Shown here: positions 13,201 through 16,527 of the stretch, one piece after another
Position numbering within the stretch: the stretch's first letter is position 1
Layout: every line of letters begins with the position of its first letter
Origin: Bacteroidales bacterium UBA2764
Lineage (GTDB): Bacteria > Bacteroidota > Bacteroidia > Bacteroidales > Paludibacteraceae
Direction of reading: 5' to 3'
Length of the DNA stretch: 16,527 nt
NCBI GenBank assembly: GCA_002352705.1
Contig: DEIW01000030.1
Coordinates: 5,035-21,561 of the forward strand
Made by a program: the position numbers and the translations under genes
The notes under the pieces: model-generated
Told to the model about the DNA's origin: nothing
What the model saw: only the letters and a program-made list of their open reading frames with translations
Database searches by the model: none

Positions 13201-14299
13201 GCATCTGAGCTATCGTGTAGATATAGAATGGCATCGCCATATTGAAGTAAGTAATGTCATAAGCGGAGGAAAATAAGTTATAATCCCCGGAACTGAGCAT
13301 ATTATATGTAAATGTAATTACAACTAATAAACTTAGCAAACCGCCTGCATGCAATGAGAAATGCTGCAGGTGGTCTTTTTTATATATAGCCCAGCCTACG
13401 GCAATGGTGGCAAAAAGGAGAAGTATGACAGGACTCCCTTGGCGTGTTTGCAGTACAAACGGGTTATATCTGAAAAACAACAATTGATCAATATCCCATA
13501 CTAAGAAGGGTAGGAAAGTCACTATAAAAGTAGCGAGTGTCGTTAGTATAAAACAGCATTGTTTGCGCCAGCCTATTTGTAAAAAAGAATATCCGTATAA
13601 CAATCCCAAAGGTATTAAGGTGGCTAATCGTGTGGAAGCGCACAAGCCTGCAATAATTCCAAGCAGAAGAACATGATTATTCAGTTTTATTTGTTTGTGT
13701 TGGAGCCATTTGCACAGCGTACATATGCCTAAAAAGTTTGTAAGCAGGTCGCTGCGCACCGCTACTTCATATGCCGCAGCCGGCGAGAAAGCAATGAGTA
13801 ACAGGCATATGAATGCCGTCCTTGGAGAATCATAATACGCTACGACAATCAGGAAAAGCCATAGAAAGACAAAGAAAGAAAGCCCTACGTTACCCAGCAG
13901 GTAAAACGGAATATGAATAATCTGCCATACAGGGAAGGGCGATCCGTATCCGCCCAAATGGGTTTGCGCTGCGTAGGGATATATACCGTGGAATAAGTTG
14001 TATAGAAAATTATGTATGGCGGACCATCTGTCCACTTGCAGCGTCATAGGGTCGATGGAGTACTGTACTGCTCGCATCAGGATAAAATATATAATTCCGC
14101 CGAAAATGAGCAGAGTCTTGTAGTGACCCTCCTTCCTGTTCTGCATCATCCATCTAATAGCAAAGAACAGTGCCACTCCTAATACCAGGTAGCCCAAATC
14201 AACTGCATAATGGTATTCAGTAATTCGCGCGCTATATTTGTCAACAAACAAAACATTGATTAACAAATACAGAATGGTGGAAATGAGTATCTGGGGCAT
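13151..14299 (-). CDS. Multi-spanning membrane protein, GT-C glycosyltransferase-like
   Basis: A 382-residue very hydrophobic protein with about ten membrane segments, the first at residues 3-19. The loop DRWSAIHNFLYNLFHGIYPY (90-109) followed by GGYGSPFPVWQIIHIPFYLL (116-135) resembles GT-C transferases of the GT87/GT39 type, where a loop acidic residue (here perhaps D90) is catalytic and the acceptor or donor is a polyprenyl-linked sugar. SPAAAYEVAVRSDLLTNFL (residues 172-190) also fits that group. Such enzymes act at the outer face of the inner membrane. It is separated by 12 bases from the upstream acyltransferase and is probably the last gene of the porZ operon, suggesting a role in surface glycan assembly. 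The assignment is by pattern only; an unrelated polytopic protein remains possible. Its 3' end overlaps folE tail to tail by 50 bases. Confidence 0.72.
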   Translation of the reverse strand: MPQILISTILYLLINVLFVDKYSARITEYHYAVDLGYLVLGVALFFAIRWMMQNRKEGHYKTLLIFGGIIYFILMRAVQYSIDPMTLQVDRWSAIHNFLYNLFHGIYPYAAQTHLGGYGSPFPVWQIIHIPFYLLGNVGLSFFVFLWLFLIVVAYYDSPRTAFICLLLIAFSPAAAYEVAVRSDLLTNFLGICTLCKWLQHKQIKLNNHVLLLGIIAGLCASTRLATLIPLGLLYGYSFLQIGWRKQCCFILTTLATFIVTFLPFLVWDIDQLLFFRYNPFVLQTRQGSPVILLLFATIAVGWAIYKKDHLQHFSLHAGGLLSLLVVITFTYNMLSSGDYNLFSSAYDITYFNMAMPFYIYTIAQMLNYESVSRTHLSSPGD

Positions 14300-14311
14300 A
14301 AAAAGATAGGG

Positions 14312-15331
14312 TTATTTCTTTCGTTTTAATATTTGCTTCTCTAATAAATGCCATGATGCCATACCGGCAAGTATGACCAATGCAATATATAGAAACGAGG
14401 CTGCTTTTACCCCTAATACCGAGAAACAACCAACAGTAAGCAGCGTCTTGATGATGGGACCATGGTATATGTAGATACCATAGGATATATCTCCGTATTT
14501 GCCGAAATTATTCAATATTCGTAGTGAGTATGCAGCCCATAGGACGATGATACCCCATGCCACGGGGCTAAGAATTTCCATCCCGAAATAGTTCTCGATA
14601 ATAAAAATCAGAAGTGCCGGAAGAATCAGATAGTTCTTGTATTGCAAGAAATAATCTTTATAGATATATCCTCCCATCCCGGCTGCGAAATAAGTCATGA
14701 ACCCCGGTAGTTGCCGGGCAAGGAAATTGGGGAACGGACTGTTCGTAAGTTCTGCTGCAAACGAACACCCTTCCTTGTATAAAAGAGCGAAAAGATACAG
14801 AAAAAGAAGTACTCCCCATGGTCTTTTGCTCTTTCTTATCCATATCATCAATAGGGGGAGAATAAGGTAGAAACCGACTTCTATCTTTAGTGTCCACAGT
14901 GCCGGATTAACGCTGTTGTCGTTGATTACGGGGTTATCAAATACTCCGGGGAGAGAAGGGTGGAGAAAATTCAGGAAACAAATATTAGCACCGATGTATT
15001 TCCACCAATCAGGTGACAGATAGTATTCGTTTGCCGGCAGTGCACTGACGGCACCTAACCCTATGGCACATCCTATAACAACAAACAGGTATGCCGGTAA
15101 CAGACGTTTGGCTCGTTTGGTAAAATAGTCCTTTATCGTGCTGCTGTGTTCGTAACTCTGTGCAATCAGGAAACCCGATATAACGAAAAATCCTACGACG
15201 GACAGGTGGGTTTGGAAGACACCTTTATAATGTGTCAATTCGGGATATAATGCAATGACTGTCAAATGTCCTAATACGACATTGAAAGCGAAAAGAAAAC
15301 GTAAGAAGTCAAAGCAGTTATCTCGTTTCAT
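14312..15331 (-). CDS. Acyltransferase 3 family membrane protein
   Basis: An integral membrane O-acyltransferase (339 residues, about ten membrane segments) of the family that adds acetyl or other acyl groups to sugars of LPS, O-antigen, capsule or exopolysaccharide. Visible family features: FDFLRFLFAFNVVLGH (7-22) with the conserved H22, FFVISGFLI (48-56), YFTKRAKRLLPAY (69-81) matching the R..R..P.Y arginine motif, and NPALWTLKIEVGFYLILP (142-159) with E151. The frame opens 14 codons earlier, but ATG at 15331 (MKRDNCFDFL) puts the first helix in the usual place and overlaps the porZ stop by 14 bases, an operon-type coupling. The substrate is unknown. Its position after porZ makes a surface polysaccharide the natural guess. 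Confidence 0.92.
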   Translation of the reverse strand: MKRDNCFDFLRFLFAFNVVLGHLTVIALYPELTHYKGVFQTHLSVVGFFVISGFLIAQSYEHSSTIKDYFTKRAKRLLPAYLFVVIGCAIGLGAVSALPANEYYLSPDWWKYIGANICFLNFLHPSLPGVFDNPVINDNSVNPALWTLKIEVGFYLILPLLMIWIRKSKRPWGVLLFLYLFALLYKEGCSFAAELTNSPFPNFLARQLPGFMTYFAAGMGGYIYKDYFLQYKNYLILPALLIFIIENYFGMEILSPVAWGIIVLWAAYSLRILNNFGKYGDISYGIYIYHGPIIKTLLTVGCFSVLGVKAASFLYIALVILAGMASWHLLEKQILKRKK

Positions 15332-16527
15332 GCATGATGAGTATTTTGCATACACTGTGTCCGCCTGACGCATTGCAGAAAGCGGTATATACGCCCGGGC
15401 ATGCGCGTCTGCCGTATCCGTCTTTGCCGTCCCAGATAGCTAAGCCTCCGTTGCTTCGTGTCTTGCATATCAGGTTTCCTCCGGAATCCACGATACGCAC
15501 CTCTGTGTTGTCCATAAGGCCGGTGATGGAGATATAGCCTTGATAGTTGGGGCGTACAGGATTAGGATAGGCGTATAGGTTGCTCATGTCATCTTGAGCT
15601 TCGCTGGCGTCAGTCTGATAGGACAATAAACCCACGCTTGTGCCTATGAATAATTCACCTGTTTTCGGCATGATAGCCAACGCGGATATACTATTGGATA
15701 TCAGCGGGGAGTTGTATTGTGTAAAGTGCTCAATAGTCTCTAAACCGTCCTCTGACACGAGATATAGACCGGAGTTCTCGGTGCCTATCCATTTGCGACC
15801 GGCGGCATCTTCTATTATGCAGTTGATCATCTCTTCTCCTAATAGATAATCGCCCAAACCCGTTCCGTCATTGCGGGGAATGATGACGCGTCGGCATTGG
15901 TTGTTGCGATTCAGCAGCTGTTCCATGTCCGGAATGATAAATATACCGCTTTCTGTTCCCACCCACACTTCGCCATTAGCCATCTGGCAGATGGAGTAGA
16001 TGAACTGAGGAGATATGGTTTTGCCGTTTTGATCTACAAAAGTACTGACGAATACAGCCCTGTCGTCTCCCTGATAAGCGATAGTCCCGTTATCATTAAA
16101 CACCCCGAGGCCGGGGGTCGTTCGTCCATCAGTAAGGATTTTAATATTCGGATTCTGATTCCATATCAGCAGTTCTTTCGTCCGGTTTCGGTCTTGTGTC
16201 GCTACATTGCTGATACGTACCCATGACCCGTTTTTCTGTAGCACTTTGACACCGCTATGGGAGTTATTGAGCATCCACAGGTTGCCATCGGCATCGAAAA
16301 TCGTACCATCCACCCATGTATATCCTTCTTCCGGTTCTATCATCTGCTCCAAACCATTCACTGTGTTTTTGGGTAAGTATTGCGTGTAATACTCATTGTT
16401 GCGGAATTCCAGCAGCCCCCATCCAAAAGTTGCCGCAAAGAAATGTGATGGATCATTCGGGTCTATGGCGGCATCGCAGATATCTTCTATTCTGGCGGTG
16501 GGGGTGACGGAGTAGAGGTATTGGCGG
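15318..16527 (-). CDS. porZ: PorZ-like type IX secretion component, C-terminal 402 residues (5' end outside window)
   Basis: The frame is open to the window edge, so the N-terminal part is missing. PorZ of Porphyromonas gingivalis is a surface beta-propeller protein of the T9SS attachment complex (with PorU, PorV and PorQ) that binds anionic LPS for delivery to the sortase. Propeller blades are visible as repeated (W/F)(I/V/M)GT-type strands: NGEVWVGTESGIFII, GRKWIGTENSGLYLVSEDG and GELFIGTSVGLLSYQ, plus AAIDPNDPSHFFAATFGWGL near the edge and GNLWMLNN. The C-terminal domain begins with YAYPNPVRPNYQGYISITGL, followed by EVRIVDSGGNLI and GGLAIWDGKDGYGRRACPGVYTA and ends KILIMHETR, as in the T9SS-CTD-like end of PorZ. 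Generic two-component-regulator propeller proteins share the blades but not this ending. The stop overlaps the acyltransferase start. Confidence 0.85.
   Translation of the reverse strand, partial: RQYLYSVTPTARIEDICDAAIDPNDPSHFFAATFGWGLLEFRNNEYYTQYLPKNTVNGLEQMIEPEEGYTWVDGTIFDADGNLWMLNNSHSGVKVLQKNGSWVRISNVATQDRNRTKELLIWNQNPNIKILTDGRTTPGLGVFNDNGTIAYQGDDRAVFVSTFVDQNGKTISPQFIYSICQMANGEVWVGTESGIFIIPDMEQLLNRNNQCRRVIIPRNDGTGLGDYLLGEEMINCIIEDAAGRKWIGTENSGLYLVSEDGLETIEHFTQYNSPLISNSISALAIMPKTGELFIGTSVGLLSYQTDASEAQDDMSNLYAYPNPVRPNYQGYISITGLMDNTEVRIVDSGGNLICKTRSNGGLAIWDGKDGYGRRACPGVYTAFCNASGGHSVCKILIMHETR

Noticed and set aside
14940..14965. G-rich stretch in the acyltransferase gene resembling the glnS repeat
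   Set aside because: It encodes LHPSLPGVFDN, a loop that fits the acyltransferase family, and there is no matching inverted repeat.

Overview
The window looks like chromosomal DNA from the order Bacteroidales. Three observations support this. The divergent aroB/gyrB promoters match the Bacteroidetes -33 TTTG / -7 TAnnTTTG consensus. GyrB has the short form typical of this phylum. There is also a PorZ-type component of the type IX secretion system (T9SS). The genus cannot be fixed from the sequence; a gut or anaerobic T9SS-bearing family is plausible. Most genes are conserved housekeeping or cell-envelope genes, with no insertion sequence, tRNA, rRNA or CRISPR array visible, and no gene-free stretch longer than about 170 bases.

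Layout: (1) Positions 1-4561, plus strand: the 3' part of glnS (glutaminyl-tRNA synthetase), a small HsdR-N-like nuclease-fold protein, phoH (overlapping the previous gene by 62 bases) and a large secreted multidomain protein. (2) Positions 4543-5571, minus strand: aroB, which meets the secreted-protein gene tail to tail with a 19-base overlap. (3) Positions 5572-5741: a compact divergent promoter region serving aroB (probably leaderless or nearly so) and gyrB. (4) Positions 5742-13200, plus strand: a tightly packed run of gyrB, a LOG-family phosphoribohydrolase, a cytoplasmic protein with a GH16-like lectin fold that lacks the catalytic signature, kdsA, a TGS-domain nucleoside/uridine-type kinase, a secreted SPOR-domain protein and folE. 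(5) Positions 13151-16527, minus strand: porZ (5' end outside the window), an acyltransferase-3 membrane protein and a multi-spanning GT-C-like membrane protein, spaced like one operon. This operon meets folE tail to tail with a 50-base overlap.

Functional threads: KdsA makes KDO 8-phosphate for the LPS inner core. PorZ is known to link T9SS cargo to anionic LPS, and the acyltransferase and GT-C-like protein behind it may modify surface glycan. The secreted protein after phoH ends in a short tail resembling Bacteroidales secretion/sorting tails and could be exported cargo. AroB and FolE belong to the shikimate and folate/pterin pathways.

The most unusual signals are a 12-codon in-frame insertion in glnS built from a G/C-rich palindromic repeat (like the coding-region palindromic elements of Rickettsia), the catalytically degenerate GH16-like protein with its N-terminal repeats, a mirror-like divergent promoter pair with a Z-DNA-prone palindrome just downstream of the gyrB start site, and the porZ-linked membrane genes.
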